Positions 56,156 through 64,000 of a DNA stretch of 64,000 nt are shown here, one piece after another. Numbering within the stretch: position 1 is the first letter of the stretch; the number at the start of each line of letters is the position of its first letter. This DNA is from Candidatus Enterococcus leclercqii (GTDB lineage Bacteria; Bacillota; Bacilli; Lactobacillales; Enterococcaceae): contig NZ_MAEH01000017.1 in NCBI RefSeq assembly GCF_009933135.1, positions 62,001-126,000 on the forward strand, in the 5' to 3' direction. The notes under the pieces were generated by a model. It was given only the letters and a program-made list of their open reading frames with translations. It ran no database searches and had not been told where the DNA came from. Made by a program: the position numbers and the translations under genes.

Positions 56156-58702
56156 TTAAACCTTTGTCAATGCCTTGCCTTTGTTGCCATTTTCTGGAAT
56201 CTGAGGCGCGGTTTCTTTGACATTCAGAGTGATTTTACCTTTTTTAGCGCCAATGGTCACTTGATCTCCCAAATGAATTTGGCCGCTGAGCAGCGCTTCA
56301 CTCAGGCGATCTTCGACTTCTTTTTGCAGGGCACGGCGGATGGGCCGAGCACCGTACTCAGGATCAAAGCCGGCTTTACCGATGACATCATAAGCCGCCG
56401 GAGTGATTTTCAAGCGAATGTCTTGTTCTGCCAGACGTTTGATGATGGCTTTACTCATAATTTTGACGATTTCATGAATCTCACTTTCATTCAATGAGCG
56501 GAAGACGACTGTTTCGTCGATCCGGTTCAAAAACTCTGGTCGGAAGGCTTTTTTCAGCTCTTCTAAGATTCGTTTTTGCATTTTATTATGGTCTTTAGTG
56601 ATGTCAGTGACGTTAAAGCCGACATTTTTTTCTTCCCGAATCTGAGTGGCACCGATATTGGAGGTCATAATTAGGATCGTGTTGCGGAAATCGACTTTCC
56701 GGCCTTTCGAGTCCGTCAAATGCCCGTCATCCAGTACCTGCAACAGGATATTGAAGACATCCGGATGGGCTTTTTCCACTTCATCAAGCAGGATAACCGA
56801 ATAAGGCTTGCTGCGAATCTTTTCAGTAAGTTGTCCGCCTTCTTCATACCCCACGTAACCCGGAGGTGAACCAATCAAACGGCTGGTGCTGTATTTTTCC
56901 ATGAACTCGGACATGTCCACGCGAATCAAAGCATCTTCAGAACCAAACATTGCTTCAGCCAATGTCTTAGCCAACTCTGTCTTCCCAACCCCAGTTGGTC
57001 CTAAGAACATAAAGGAACCAATCGGACGGTCTGGATCTTTCAATCCACTGCGGGCACGGCGGATGGCTCGGGCTACAGCAGTCACTGCTTCATCCTGTCC
57101 AACCACCCGCTGATGCAAGAGACTCTCCAATTCCAGCAGTCGTTCGGATTCTTTTTTCTCCATTTGTTGCAGCGGCACCCCAGTCCATTGGGAAACCACC
57201 GTTGCAACATCTTCTGCGGTTACCTGATTAGCATAACCGGTTGCTTCTTTGGTTTCAGTGATTGCAACTTCCGCCAGGCGTTGGCTCAGCTTCTTCTCTT
57301 TTTGCCGCAGTCGGGCTGCCAGCTCAAAATCTTGGTCTTGAATCGCAGTTTCTTTTTCATGCATCAGTTGCGCAATTTCTTCTCGTAGGCACGCCAGTTC
57401 GGTGGGCTCATCGGCTCGATCCAAGCGAACTTTTGCAGCTGATTCATCCATCAAGTCGATGGCTTTATCCGGCAGCTGACGGGAATTGATATAGCGTACA
57501 GACAGCTGGACTGCTGCACTTAATGCATCGTCCGTGATTTCCACGCCGTGATGGTCTTCGTAACGCGGGCGCAATCCCCGCAAGATTTCGATGGCTTCTT
57601 CAGCCGTTGGTTCGTCTACTTGCACCCGGGCAAAGCGGCGTTCCAATGCTGAATCCTTTTCAATATATTTTTGGTATTCATCCAATGTCGTCGCACCAAT
57701 GGTCTGCAGTTCCCCACGAGCCAGCGCTGGTTTCAAAATGTTAGACGCATCAATCGCTCCTTCTGCGCCACCAGCGCCAATCAGAGTATGCAGTTCATCG
57801 ATGAAGAGGATGATTTGACCGTCGTTGTAAATTTCGTCAATGACTTTTTTCATGCGGTCTTCAAATTCCCCACGATACTTGGTGCCGGCCACCAATGCTC
57901 CCATGTCCAACATCATCAAACGTTTTTCCAACATGTCTTCTGGAACCTCGCCATTGACGATTCGCTGTGCCAAGCCTTCTGCAATGGCAGTTTTACCTAC
58001 ACCGGGTTCCCCCACAAGAACCGGATTGTTCTTGGTCCGGCGACTTAGAATCTGAATCAGGCGTTTGACTTCCTTCGTCCGGCCGACTACTGGATCTAAC
58101 CGATCTTCACGGGCCAATTTCGTCAAGTCACGGGCCAGATTATCCAATGTCGGTGTCCCTTGTTGGGTACCAGACTGCCGTTGTGCTTGCTGACCTTGTT
58201 GCGGTGCAGCGTTTTGTCGCCGCCGACCCATGCCGTTATTGTTGCCGGTCTTCGGTTCATTGAGACCCATTTTTTTCTTCAATAGTTGACGCATTTTAGC
58301 CAAACTCATACCCAAATTGATCATGATACGAGAAGCTAGGATTTCATCATCTCGCAACAGGCCCAAAAGCAGGTGCTCGGTGCCGATTTGCGGAGCACCC
58401 AGACGCTTGGCTTCATCACCGGCATAAGCAAAGATTTGCTTGGCCCGTGGTGAGTATGGCAGATAGACGCCTGCCGGATAACTTTTCACGGTGCCATAAC
58501 CGGTCAGATGTTCAATCTCTTCTCGAATATCGTTTTCCGTAATGCTCATTTCCCGCAATGTTTTACCGGCAATTCCGTTTTGTTCAATCATCAATGCCAA
58601 CAGCAGATGTTCTGATCCCACTGACTGGTGTTTGAAGGTTTTTGCTTCTTCTTGTGCGATAGCCAATACTGCTTTGGCTCGTTCTGTGAACAATTCGTTC
58701 AT
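56156..58702 (-). CDS. clpC: ATP-dependent Clp protease ATP-binding subunit ClpC
   Basis: An 848-residue AAA+ unfoldase: two N-terminal Clp_N repeats (1-140), first ATPase domain with GEPGVGKTA and LFIDELHTL, a middle coiled coil with a UVR-type segment ([20 protein letters not shown]), then the second ATPase domain with [12 protein letters not shown] and [12 protein letters not shown]. It feeds substrates to ClpP in general proteolysis and stress response. It follows ctsR, whose product represses the operon. A slightly weak AGGAAGTG precedes the ATG. Length is normal. The mcsA/mcsB genes found here in Bacillus are absent, as in many lactic acid bacteria. Confidence 0.97.
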   Translation of the reverse strand: MNELFTERAKAVLAIAQEEAKTFKHQSVGSEHLLLALMIEQNGIAGKTLREMSITENDIREEIEHLTGYGTVKSYPAGVYLPYSPRAKQIFAYAGDEAKRLGAPQIGTEHLLLGLLRDDEILASRIMINLGMSLAKMRQLLKKKMGLNEPKTGNNNGMGRRRQNAAPQQGQQAQRQSGTQQGTPTLDNLARDLTKLAREDRLDPVVGRTKEVKRLIQILSRRTKNNPVLVGEPGVGKTAIAEGLAQRIVNGEVPEDMLEKRLMMLDMGALVAGTKYRGEFEDRMKKVIDEIYNDGQIILFIDELHTLIGAGGAEGAIDASNILKPALARGELQTIGATTLDEYQKYIEKDSALERRFARVQVDEPTAEEAIEILRGLRPRYEDHHGVEITDDALSAAVQLSVRYINSRQLPDKAIDLMDESAAKVRLDRADEPTELACLREEIAQLMHEKETAIQDQDFELAARLRQKEKKLSQRLAEVAITETKEATGYANQVTAEDVATVVSQWTGVPLQQMEKKESERLLELESLLHQRVVGQDEAVTAVARAIRRARSGLKDPDRPIGSFMFLGPTGVGKTELAKTLAEAMFGSEDALIRVDMSEFMEKYSTSRLIGSPPGYVGYEEGGQLTEKIRSKPYSVILLDEVEKAHPDVFNILLQVLDDGHLTDSKGRKVDFRNTILIMTSNIGATQIREEKNVGFNVTDITKDHNKMQKRILEELKKAFRPEFLNRIDETVVFRSLNESEIHEIVKIMSKAIIKRLAEQDIRLKITPAAYDVIGKAGFDPEYGARPIRRALQKEVEDRLSEALLSGQIHLGDQVTIGAKKGKITLNVKETAPQIPENGNKGKALTKV

Positions 58703-58783
58703 ACAATCACTTCCTATCCCGCTTCATCAAAAGTGAAGCGTCCCCCTTATTCGTCGTACCCTTATTCCTGAAACAATCAGACA

Positions 58784-59245
58784 CTACTTCTCATAGCTCA
58801 GCCGTTCCAACAAGGCATGCATCAGACTCGCCCGGATTCTGTTGGCATCCGGATAGACAGCCAATGTTGTTTTTGCCATCGTCGCCAGCAAAAGATTGCC
58901 TTCGTTTTTGGTCAATAGCTTTTCTTCATATAATTTTTGAACAATCGCCAATGCATCTTTTTCCGTTAAGCGATCGGCAAACAGCTCATCCACTTGCTCA
59001 AGAAAGCGATGCTTGTCGGAAATCTTTACCTTTTCAATTCGGATATAACCGCCGCCGCCTCGTTTGCTGGCAACTGCATAGCCCCGTTGAATGGTAAAGC
59101 GGGTGTTGATGACATAGTTAATCTGAGACGGTACGCAATTAAACAATTCCGCCATTTCCGTCCTTCTAATTTCAATTATCTCACTATCTTCCAGAATTTT
59201 CTTCAGATAGGCCTCGATCAGATCGGAAGTATTATGATGACTCAT
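58784..59245 (-). CDS. ctsR: Transcriptional repressor CtsR
   Basis: A 153-residue repressor of class III heat-shock genes. The N-terminal winged HTH reads LFNCVPSQINYVINTRF and the signature glycine-rich wing is KRGGGGYIRI near residue 65. It binds tandem heptads upstream of clp genes and is inactivated by heat. It is followed by clpC after 80 bp. GGAGGG lies 10 nt before the ATG. Without McsA/McsB, its release depends on its own heat sensing or on other Clp partners. Confidence 0.96.
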   Translation of the reverse strand: MSHHNTSDLIEAYLKKILEDSEIIEIRRTEMAELFNCVPSQINYVINTRFTIQRGYAVASKRGGGGYIRIEKVKISDKHRFLEQVDELFADRLTEKDALAIVQKLYEEKLLTKNEGNLLLATMAKTTLAVYPDANRIRASLMHALLERLSYEK

Positions 59246-59429
59246 ACGCCCATTTCCCTCCCTTTATTGAATGTGCTGAAGCGGCCATAGTCAACAGGTC
59301 CTTAGCGGCTGTTATCCGTACTTCTAAGTACTTCTAAGCTCTAAAAACAGACGGACATTTAGACAATTTTTAGTTTTCTTCATTTCCCCGATTCTTGATA
59401 AATCGGCAGCAGCAAAACCTGCAAGCCTT

Positions 59430-59455
59430 TTTGACTAATACTGACCTTAATTATA
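59430..59455 (-). promoter_or_regulatory. CtsR box and -10 of the ctsR-clpC promoter
   Basis: On the minus strand TATAAT (59450-59455) is followed at once by GGTCAGTATTAGTCAAA (59430-59446), which fits the tandem RGTCAAA-NAN-RGTCAAA CtsR operator with two mismatches. Its position over the transcription start suits autorepression. A long leader of nearly 190 nt follows, with a tandem GTACTTCTAA repeat near 59317-59337. Confidence 0.75.
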
Positions 59456-59595
59456 CCGGAGTTACCGAAATAATTAAAGGCAGACGAATGTTCAGTTATG
59501 GAATGTTAAGGAATAACAAAAATTTGTGCTTGTCTCTTTAGATTATTGAGTTAATTTCGATCAAACCTCACAAATCATTATAGTTAAATACAGAA

Positions 59596-59645
59596 AACCG
59601 CCGTCAGTCTATCCGAGCTATCACTGCGGCAGACTGGCGACGATT
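59596..59645 (-). terminator. Terminator of the sortase gene
   Basis: CAGTCT and AGACTG arms, extended by CG pairs, followed on the minus strand by GGTTTTC. Lies just past the sortase stop codon. Confidence 0.55.
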
Positions 59646-59654
59646 TTTTCAGTT

Positions 59655-60377
59655 TTAATAATGTTTCGCTTCAATCCCAAAAGCGGACTTGAGTTCATTA
59701 GAAGCTTCTTTTATCGGCGTTACTGACTGCAGCTCACCTTGAACGACAATCCGATTTTTACCACCAATCGCGTCACAGGTGATCAATGTAATCAATTTTT
59801 TCCCCGGAACCTCATCGATATATTGCGTATCAGTCGGCACTACTTTGATATTCAATGTCGCCTTATACGTATAGATATTTTCCAGATCCGTCAGATAAAT
59901 CGGATCTCCAATCTTAGTCTGATCCAACGGTTCAAACAGATACCCTTTATCGTACGCTCGATGACTCGCCAAAGAATAATTTCCCTGCCCCATCACCTGC
60001 TCTTCAAACATGGTCCCGGCTCCCCACAGCAGCGCTTCATTGGATAACCCTTTAAAAATTGGCAAATTAATTCCAACAGCGGGCAATGCCACTCCGCCGA
60101 TGACCGGCAACTCACGATTTTGCCATTGCGCTTTGAAAACAGCCTCCGAACTGGCCGGAACCACCGCATCAAAGTCAAAAGTAGCCGGTTTCTCTTCATT
60201 GGCTACGATCTCTTCTCTTGAAAGCTTCGAGACAGCAAATTTTTCAGTGTTGCGATCCATCAAAAAGTTTTTAATCTGATTGTTAAACACCAAAACCAAG
60301 CCCGCCACCAACAACAGCAGCAAGAACAGATTAATAAGTCCATTGCGAACCCGGTGCTTTTTTTTCTTCGTTGCCAT
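59655..60377 (-). CDS. srtA: Class A sortase
   Basis: A 240-residue membrane-anchored transpeptidase: basic N-terminus, one helix near residues 14-36, then a sortase beta-barrel with the catalytic His in SLASHRAYDKG, Cys in LITLITCDA and Arg in KNRIVVQG. It joins LPXTG proteins to peptidoglycan. ATG at 60375-60377 has a GAGG close by; an ATG seven codons upstream (60398) is also possible. No LPXTG protein is encoded in this window, so its substrates lie elsewhere. Confidence 0.93.
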   Translation of the reverse strand: MATKKKKHRVRNGLINLFLLLLLVAGLVLVFNNQIKNFLMDRNTEKFAVSKLSREEIVANEEKPATFDFDAVVPASSEAVFKAQWQNRELPVIGGVALPAVGINLPIFKGLSNEALLWGAGTMFEEQVMGQGNYSLASHRAYDKGYLFEPLDQTKIGDPIYLTDLENIYTYKATLNIKVVPTDTQYIDEVPGKKLITLITCDAIGGKNRIVVQGELQSVTPIKEASNELKSAFGIEAKHY

Positions 60378-60664
60378 CAGCCTCGTCCCCATCTTCATTT
60401 TCTAAATTGATTTTACCACAGATTGGTCCAGTTGGGTTAATCATCAATTTTGGTCAAAGTGGCCAATGTGTCCGCCACCGCTTGCTTGAAAAAGGAGGGC
60501 GCACTTGATAAAATAATGTGAAAATTTCATTATTCATTACAATTAGTGGCAGCAAATCACAAAAATCGGCACGTTCTGTAATAAAACTTTAAAGTAAACG
60601 AAACACCATAAAATCAGGCTTTGTTGTATGATAGTAGTATCGGGGAAAAGAGGGGGGTTCTGCC

Positions 60665-61438
60665 ATGGCAAAAATGGTCTATGTACATATTGATACTACC
60701 AGCAACGCTGCTTTGTCACGGGGAATCAGTCCTGTGGAGTTCTACCATGGCATCGTTCACCAACCCAAAAATCTGTTGCTTTTGGACCCATCCTCCGACT
60801 ATGGCGAGTTTGAAGCTCACACTGGTATGAAAGTTTTACGCGGCAATGAATCCGTCAAACAATATTTTGACGAGATTGCCCGTAACCGCATCAGCGAGGA
60901 CATCAAATGGATTGACTTCAACGACAGTGCCATGATTAAGGAACTGACTCCGTTGGAAATCAGTGAATTGTTGTACTTCGGTCACACGAAGACCCATCTG
61001 CACTCGCCATTTTTTTACAAACTGCAAAACAATTTCGTTTATTTTGATCTGAAGGATGACCTTTCTCGTGTCTATTATCGTTACTTGGATGAATATTATC
61101 GAATCTTAGCTGACAAATTGACGCGCCTAGTGCTGGAAAAAATCAACGATCGCAAGTCTTTTTTCCGCAAATCAACTCCGGTAGACAAACTGGACGTCAC
61201 CCTTTTGCGAGAATTGAAACCTCTTTTTCAAGAGGGTGTGATTTTCTGCTTTCAATCTTCCCGCTTGGAAGGTCGGGACTACAAGATTCCCATCTATCTC
61301 GTGGAAGACGGTGGTTTGCGCAAGGAAAATCCTTTAGGTAAAGACGAGTTGCTAGTGGCCTACTTGATCTACAGTCAAGAAAAACGGCAGTGGCTGGTGG
61401 CATACGAAGACAAAGATTTCCTGTTTTTGTCGAAATAA
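60665..61438 (+). CDS. Uncharacterised conserved-looking protein (257 aa)
   Basis: A 257-residue soluble protein with no signal or membrane segment and no motif I recognise. It contains a His-rich segment (GHTKTHLHSPFFYKL near residue 107) and many aromatic and charged residues in its central part (YFDLKDDLSRVYYRYLDEYY). GGGGGG precedes the ATG at 7 nt and a good terminator follows, so expression is likely. It is divergent from the sortase gene. No function is suggested. Confidence 0.7.
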   Translation: MAKMVYVHIDTTSNAALSRGISPVEFYHGIVHQPKNLLLLDPSSDYGEFEAHTGMKVLRGNESVKQYFDEIARNRISEDIKWIDFNDSAMIKELTPLEISELLYFGHTKTHLHSPFFYKLQNNFVYFDLKDDLSRVYYRYLDEYYRILADKLTRLVLEKINDRKSFFRKSTPVDKLDVTLLRELKPLFQEGVIFCFQSSRLEGRDYKIPIYLVEDGGLRKENPLGKDELLVAYLIYSQEKRQWLVAYEDKDFLFLSK

Positions 61439-61473
61439 AAAATGTTTTCTCCTGACGCGAGAAAACATTTTTT
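61436..61473. terminator. Terminator between the 257-aa gene and thiT
   Basis: AAAAAATGTTTTCTC and GAGAAAACATTTTTTT form a perfect stem with a short loop, A-run and T-run on opposite sides. It may serve both convergent genes. Confidence 0.85.
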
Positions 61474-61501
61474 TATTTTATTCAGTTGTAGGTCGCCTTG
61501 A

Positions 61502-62086
61502 TTATTTTACCGGTTGCTGCAGCCGGGCATCTTTGGGCAGAAACAGTTGTGGCGCCATTTGGTAAATCAATAATACAGCTACCATCGTGGCTGCAGCTGT
61601 TAACAATCCGCTTGCGCCATTCATCACCAACGAATAAAGGACTGGTGACATCCCCCACTGGGCATACGCACCCCAGAACATCACGCCCGCAATAAAATGC
61701 CAGAAGTAGCGAGCTGCCGCGCCGGCAAATGTGCCTTGAATTACTGCAATCCGCGCCTGCTTGTCATTTCCCGCTTGGATGGCCTGATGCAACTTGACTG
61801 CTGTCACTCCGGCAAACCCGGCAAAAGCAAAAGCAATCGGATACTCGATCAACACTTGACTGACTGCCAAATAATAGACCTTCCCTACCGGAAAATGCAG
61901 CAGTCCCCAGATTGCTGCTGCAAAAAGCCCCGGCTTCCAGCCCCGTCTCAAGGCATAGACGGTGATTGGGATTTGCCCCAACGAGATACTCAAGCTTGGC
62001 CCGAAATCGAGGGGAATAAACGACAACACCATAGCCATCGCTGCGATAATCGTTCCTTCCACCCACACACGCAAATTTTTGTTCAT
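61502..62086 (-). CDS. thiT: Thiamine ECF transporter S component ThiT
   Basis: A 194-residue protein with about six helices. The ThiT signature WHFIAGVMFWGAYA near residue 128 and YSLVMNGASG match the thiamine-binding site. It captures thiamine and works with the shared ECF module (EcfA/A'/T), encoded elsewhere. A TPP riboswitch directly upstream confirms the assignment. The start has AAGGAGAGG with seven T between it and the ATG; this site lies in a hairpin. Confidence 0.95.
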   Translation of the reverse strand: MNKNLRVWVEGTIIAAMAMVLSFIPLDFGPSLSISLGQIPITVYALRRGWKPGLFAAAIWGLLHFPVGKVYYLAVSQVLIEYPIAFAFAGFAGVTAVKLHQAIQAGNDKQARIAVIQGTFAGAAARYFWHFIAGVMFWGAYAQWGMSPVLYSLVMNGASGLLTAAATMVAVLLIYQMAPQLFLPKDARLQQPVK

Positions 62087-62095
62087 AAAAAAACC

Positions 62096-62138
62096 TCTCC
62101 TTCATAGATTACAGAACAGTCACAATCTACAAAGGAGA
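62096..62138 (-). promoter_or_regulatory. SD-sequestering hairpin / terminator of the TPP riboswitch
   Basis: CTCCTT.TAGATT pairs with AATCTA.AAGGAG on the minus strand; the right arm holds the thiT ribosome binding site and is followed by T7. The expression platform could block translation or end transcription when TPP is bound. Confidence 0.65.
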
Positions 62139-62161
62139 AGTAATATCTACTTCCAACTCGT

Positions 62162-62246
62162 CACAATTCCTACGCTCGCATTATCGAGACAGGTACAGAG
62201 GGTTTAGAGTTCACTCATTCTCAGCCGCTAACGGCTCCCCTTTGTG
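62162..62246 (-). ncRNA. TPP riboswitch aptamer (thi box)
   Basis: On the minus strand the conserved parts of the thi box occur in order: P1 CACAA...TTGTG, GGCTGAGAATG, ACCCTCTGTACCTG and GATAATGCGAGCGTAGGA. It binds thiamine diphosphate and shuts off thiT. This is a close match to the family consensus. Confidence 0.95.
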
Positions 62247-62355
62247 ATCGTGTTCTATATCCAGTTATTTTGGTACGGCTTCATCATAGCACATTTTAAA
62301 AAAAAGAAAAGAGTTTGGTCTTTTTTTTCAGGTGGCACAACCTAACATTGAGTGC

Positions 62356-62643
62356 TCACTCCTGTGACAAGTAGTCGGCTTGGGCCAACCAGTCATACGT
62401 CGCCTTAAATGTTGGGCAAACATCTGCCGGTATTTCGTAGTTTTTGGTTACTTGCCGTAATTTTTCAAAAATTGGTTGCAAAGCTGCCGGCTCACTAGAC
62501 TTTCTCAGCACTTCCAATTCATCGTACAGCTTTTTAACCTCAAAAACTTCTGGATGGTGGGCACCATGGGCTCTGGTAATAGCTGTTGTATAACTTGTCA
62601 GCTCCTCTTTGTGGTCTTCCAAAAAATCTTGTACCTTTGTCAT
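62356..62643 (-). CDS. Short Ric/YtfE-like protein (95 aa)
   Basis: A 95-residue soluble protein. The segment ITRAHGAHHPEVFEVKKLYDEL resembles the VHG-NHPE helix of the di-iron Fe-S repair protein Ric/YtfE (given here as AHGAHHPE and EVKKLYDEL), but the other His/Glu ligands of a hemerythrin-like site are missing. The true start is ATG at 62641-62643 with GAGGAGG upstream; the 48 preceding open codons are not used. Such short proteins may have a related stress or metal function; the call is tentative. Confidence 0.5.
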   Translation of the reverse strand: MTKVQDFLEDHKEELTSYTTAITRAHGAHHPEVFEVKKLYDELEVLRKSSEPAALQPIFEKLRQVTKNYEIPADVCPTFKATYDWLAQADYLSQE

Positions 62644-62771
62644 CTTACTTCCTCCTCGAGTGATTTTTTCAACACGAGTGTATCGAAAATCAGCCGAAAA
62701 AAAATTGATAGCCATCAAGAAGTACGGCGCAACAAAAGATTTTTTTGACCGCTTGTCAACTTCTCTATTTG

Positions 62772-62817
62772 CGAAAAAAACCGCCACCAGACTTTTCAGA
62801 GGTGACGGTTTTTTTAT
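62772..62817. terminator. Terminator downstream of prs
   Basis: AAAACCGCCACC pairs with GGTGACGGTTTT, one mismatch, with A- and T-runs outside. It lies about 10 bp past the prs stop. Confidence 0.8.
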
Positions 62818-62825
62818 GCGTAAAC

Positions 62826-63797
62826 TTATTTCATATTGGTTTCAAACAAAGGGCTGACCGGTTTGTTTTCATGAATCCGTTTGATTGCTTCACCCATCAA
62901 GGCACCCACGGAAATTTCATCAATCTTGTCGATCTTGCGGTCTTCCGGCAGATTGATAGAGTCGGTCACTACGCAGCGTTCGATGGCGGAGTCTTGAATC
63001 CGCTGCATTGCTGGGCCGGACAATACCGGGTGCGTACAAGAAGCATACACACTTTTAGCACCGGCTTGTTTCAAGGCATTGGCTGCTAAAGTAATGGTCC
63101 CTGCTGTATCAATCATGTCATCAATCAGGACACAAGTCTTGCCTTCAACGTGTCCAATGATATTCATCACTTCAGCCACGTTGGCTTTTGGTCGGCGTTT
63201 GTCAATGATGGCGATTGGAGATTTCAAAAATTCTGCCAATTTACGGGCACGAGTTACCCCGCCATGGTCAGGAGATACCACGACAACATCGTCACCTTGG
63301 ATTCCTTTATCGAGGAAATAGTTGGCAATCAATGGTGCACCCATCAAATGATCTACTGGGATATCAAAGAATCCTTGGATCTGGGACGCATGCAGGTCCA
63401 GACACACCAACCGGTTAGCCCCGGCTTTTTCAATCATGTTGGCTACCAATTTAGCTGTGATTGGTTCCCGAGAGCGCGCTTTACGGTCTTGGCGAGCATA
63501 GCCATAATAAGGCATCACCACATTGATCGTTTTCGCACTGGCGCGTTTCAAAGCATCGATCATAATCAGCAATTCCATCAGATTGTCATTGACCGGACTA
63601 GATGTGGATTGGATCACATAGACGTGAGCCCCGCGAATACTCTCTTCGATGTTGACTTGGATCTCGCCGTCAGAAAACTGGTTAACAGAACATTTTCCCA
63701 GCTCGACACCGACAGCTTCTGCGATTTTTTCGGCAAGGGGACGATTGGAATTCAAGGCAAAAATCTTCAATCTTGGATCAAAATAATGGTTAGACAT
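62826..63797 (-). CDS. prs: Ribose-phosphate pyrophosphokinase
   Basis: A 323-residue PRPP synthase, which makes PRPP from ribose 5-phosphate and ATP for nucleotide, NAD, His and Trp synthesis. Motifs: [18 protein letters not shown] near 38, [17 protein letters not shown] near 100, [12 protein letters not shown] (Mg2+/ATP) and the PRPP loop [13 protein letters not shown] near 222. ATG at 63795-63797 has GGAGG upstream; the longer frame has no site. PRPP feeds the NadC step of the NAD operon in this window, though the genes are not linked. Confidence 0.97.
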   Translation of the reverse strand: MSNHYFDPRLKIFALNSNRPLAEKIAEAVGVELGKCSVNQFSDGEIQVNIEESIRGAHVYVIQSTSSPVNDNLMELLIMIDALKRASAKTINVVMPYYGYARQDRKARSREPITAKLVANMIEKAGANRLVCLDLHASQIQGFFDIPVDHLMGAPLIANYFLDKGIQGDDVVVVSPDHGGVTRARKLAEFLKSPIAIIDKRRPKANVAEVMNIIGHVEGKTCVLIDDMIDTAGTITLAANALKQAGAKSVYASCTHPVLSGPAMQRIQDSAIERCVVTDSINLPEDRKIDKIDEISVGALMGEAIKRIHENKPVSPLFETNMK

Positions 63798-63999
63798 GGT
63801 TTCCTCCGCTTTCTTTCCTGCATGATGGGGCAGTGACATCGGACTCGACTCCAATAACGCTCTCCACCAAATCCCAGGACACTTTTTGCAAGACGTCTGT
63901 TTTCTTGGAAATTCCGCAAATAAATGAAGAAAACAGAAGCGAGCCCTCTGATTGGCGGACAGATTCGGGGATCAGCAGTTGGTCACAGCCGAAAAAGAC
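63790..63999 (-). CDS. Possible C-terminal end of an upstream ORF overlapping prs
   Basis: A minus-strand frame is open from the window edge for 69 codons and ends with TAA at 63790-63792, inside the third codon of prs. It could be the end of an upstream gene coupled to prs, but it does not look like the C-terminus of GlmU, the usual neighbour, and the composition is not clearly coding. The full gene is outside the window. Confidence 0.2.
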   Translation of the reverse strand, partial: VFFGCDQLLIPESVRQSEGSLLFSSFICGISKKTDVLQKVSWDLVESVIGVESDVTAPSCRKESGGNHV

Positions 64000-64000
64000 T

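Noticed and set aside
61502-62086. Reading the ECF S component as the flavin importer FmnA of the EET system
   Set aside because: The ThiT signature WHFIAGVMFWGAYA and the TPP riboswitch upstream identify it as a thiamine transporter.
63150-63836. 228-codon plus-strand ORF antisense to prs
   Set aside because: Mirror frame; prs is certain on the minus strand.

Overview
The window looks like chromosomal DNA of a low-to-moderate-GC lactic acid bacterium, most probably an Enterococcus or close relative. This rests on the ctsR-clpC pair, pyruvate formate-lyase, a TPP-riboswitch-controlled ThiT, strong AGGAGG ribosome binding sites, and a flavin-based extracellular electron transfer (EET) locus of the Listeria/Enterococcus type. 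I see no rRNA or intact tRNA genes, phage, insertion sequence or CRISPR array. Species is not determined.

Layout. 1-1.1 kb: N-terminal half of pflB (minus). 1.7-9.3 kb: housekeeping and small genes (PAP2 phosphatase, LysR regulator, zinc ribbon protein, secreted repeat protein, AAA ATPase, small membrane protein, birA, small membrane protein). 9.7-13.6 kb: a processive GT2 glycosyltransferase followed by a membrane-anchored GH18 protein with two chitin-binding modules, possibly a make-and-trim pair for a surface polysaccharide. 14.4-24.9 kb: the EET locus. The left arm (minus) holds a DmkA-like prenyltransferase, the ApbE flavin transferase and two FMN-binding lipoproteins of different types. 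The right arm (plus) holds ndh2-eetA-eetB-dmkB. Together they could pass electrons from NADH through demethylmenaquinone to covalently flavinylated lipoproteins outside the cell. 25.3-33.2 kb: an acetyltransferase, de novo NAD synthesis (nadS divergent from nadB-nadC-nadA), glutathione reductase and a small HesB-like protein.

33.5-51.6 kb is a plant-oligosaccharide locus: alpha-xylosidase (GH31), ROK kinase, YesN-type response regulator, carbohydrate esterase, alpha-L-fucosidase (GH29), SGNH esterase, an Lpl-type ABC importer, YesL and YesM-type histidine kinase, GH1 and GH43 enzymes. The enzyme set fits fucosylated, acetylated xyloglucan fragments or similar hemicellulose pieces. Three promoters in the locus share an AGACAT direct repeat set 32-34 bp upstream of the -10 box, a good candidate operator for the response regulator, and cre-like sites lie near the start sites.

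52-64 kb: a secreted protein, the U32 pair trhP1-trhP2 (tRNA hydroxylation), ctsR-clpC with a CtsR box, a class A sortase, an unknown conserved-looking protein, thiT with a TPP riboswitch, a Ric-like small protein and prs.

The most notable unexplained signals are a four-copy dispersed element that always lies 3' of a gene in the gene's orientation, ends in a terminator hairpin and shows compensatory changes in an internal stem; the YesN-like operators; the second, unusual FMN lipoprotein family in the EET locus; and a tRNA-Glu-like anticodon arm inside a larger inverted repeat near 51.75 kb. Several start codons were set by Shine-Dalgarno position and are shorter than the longest open frame.
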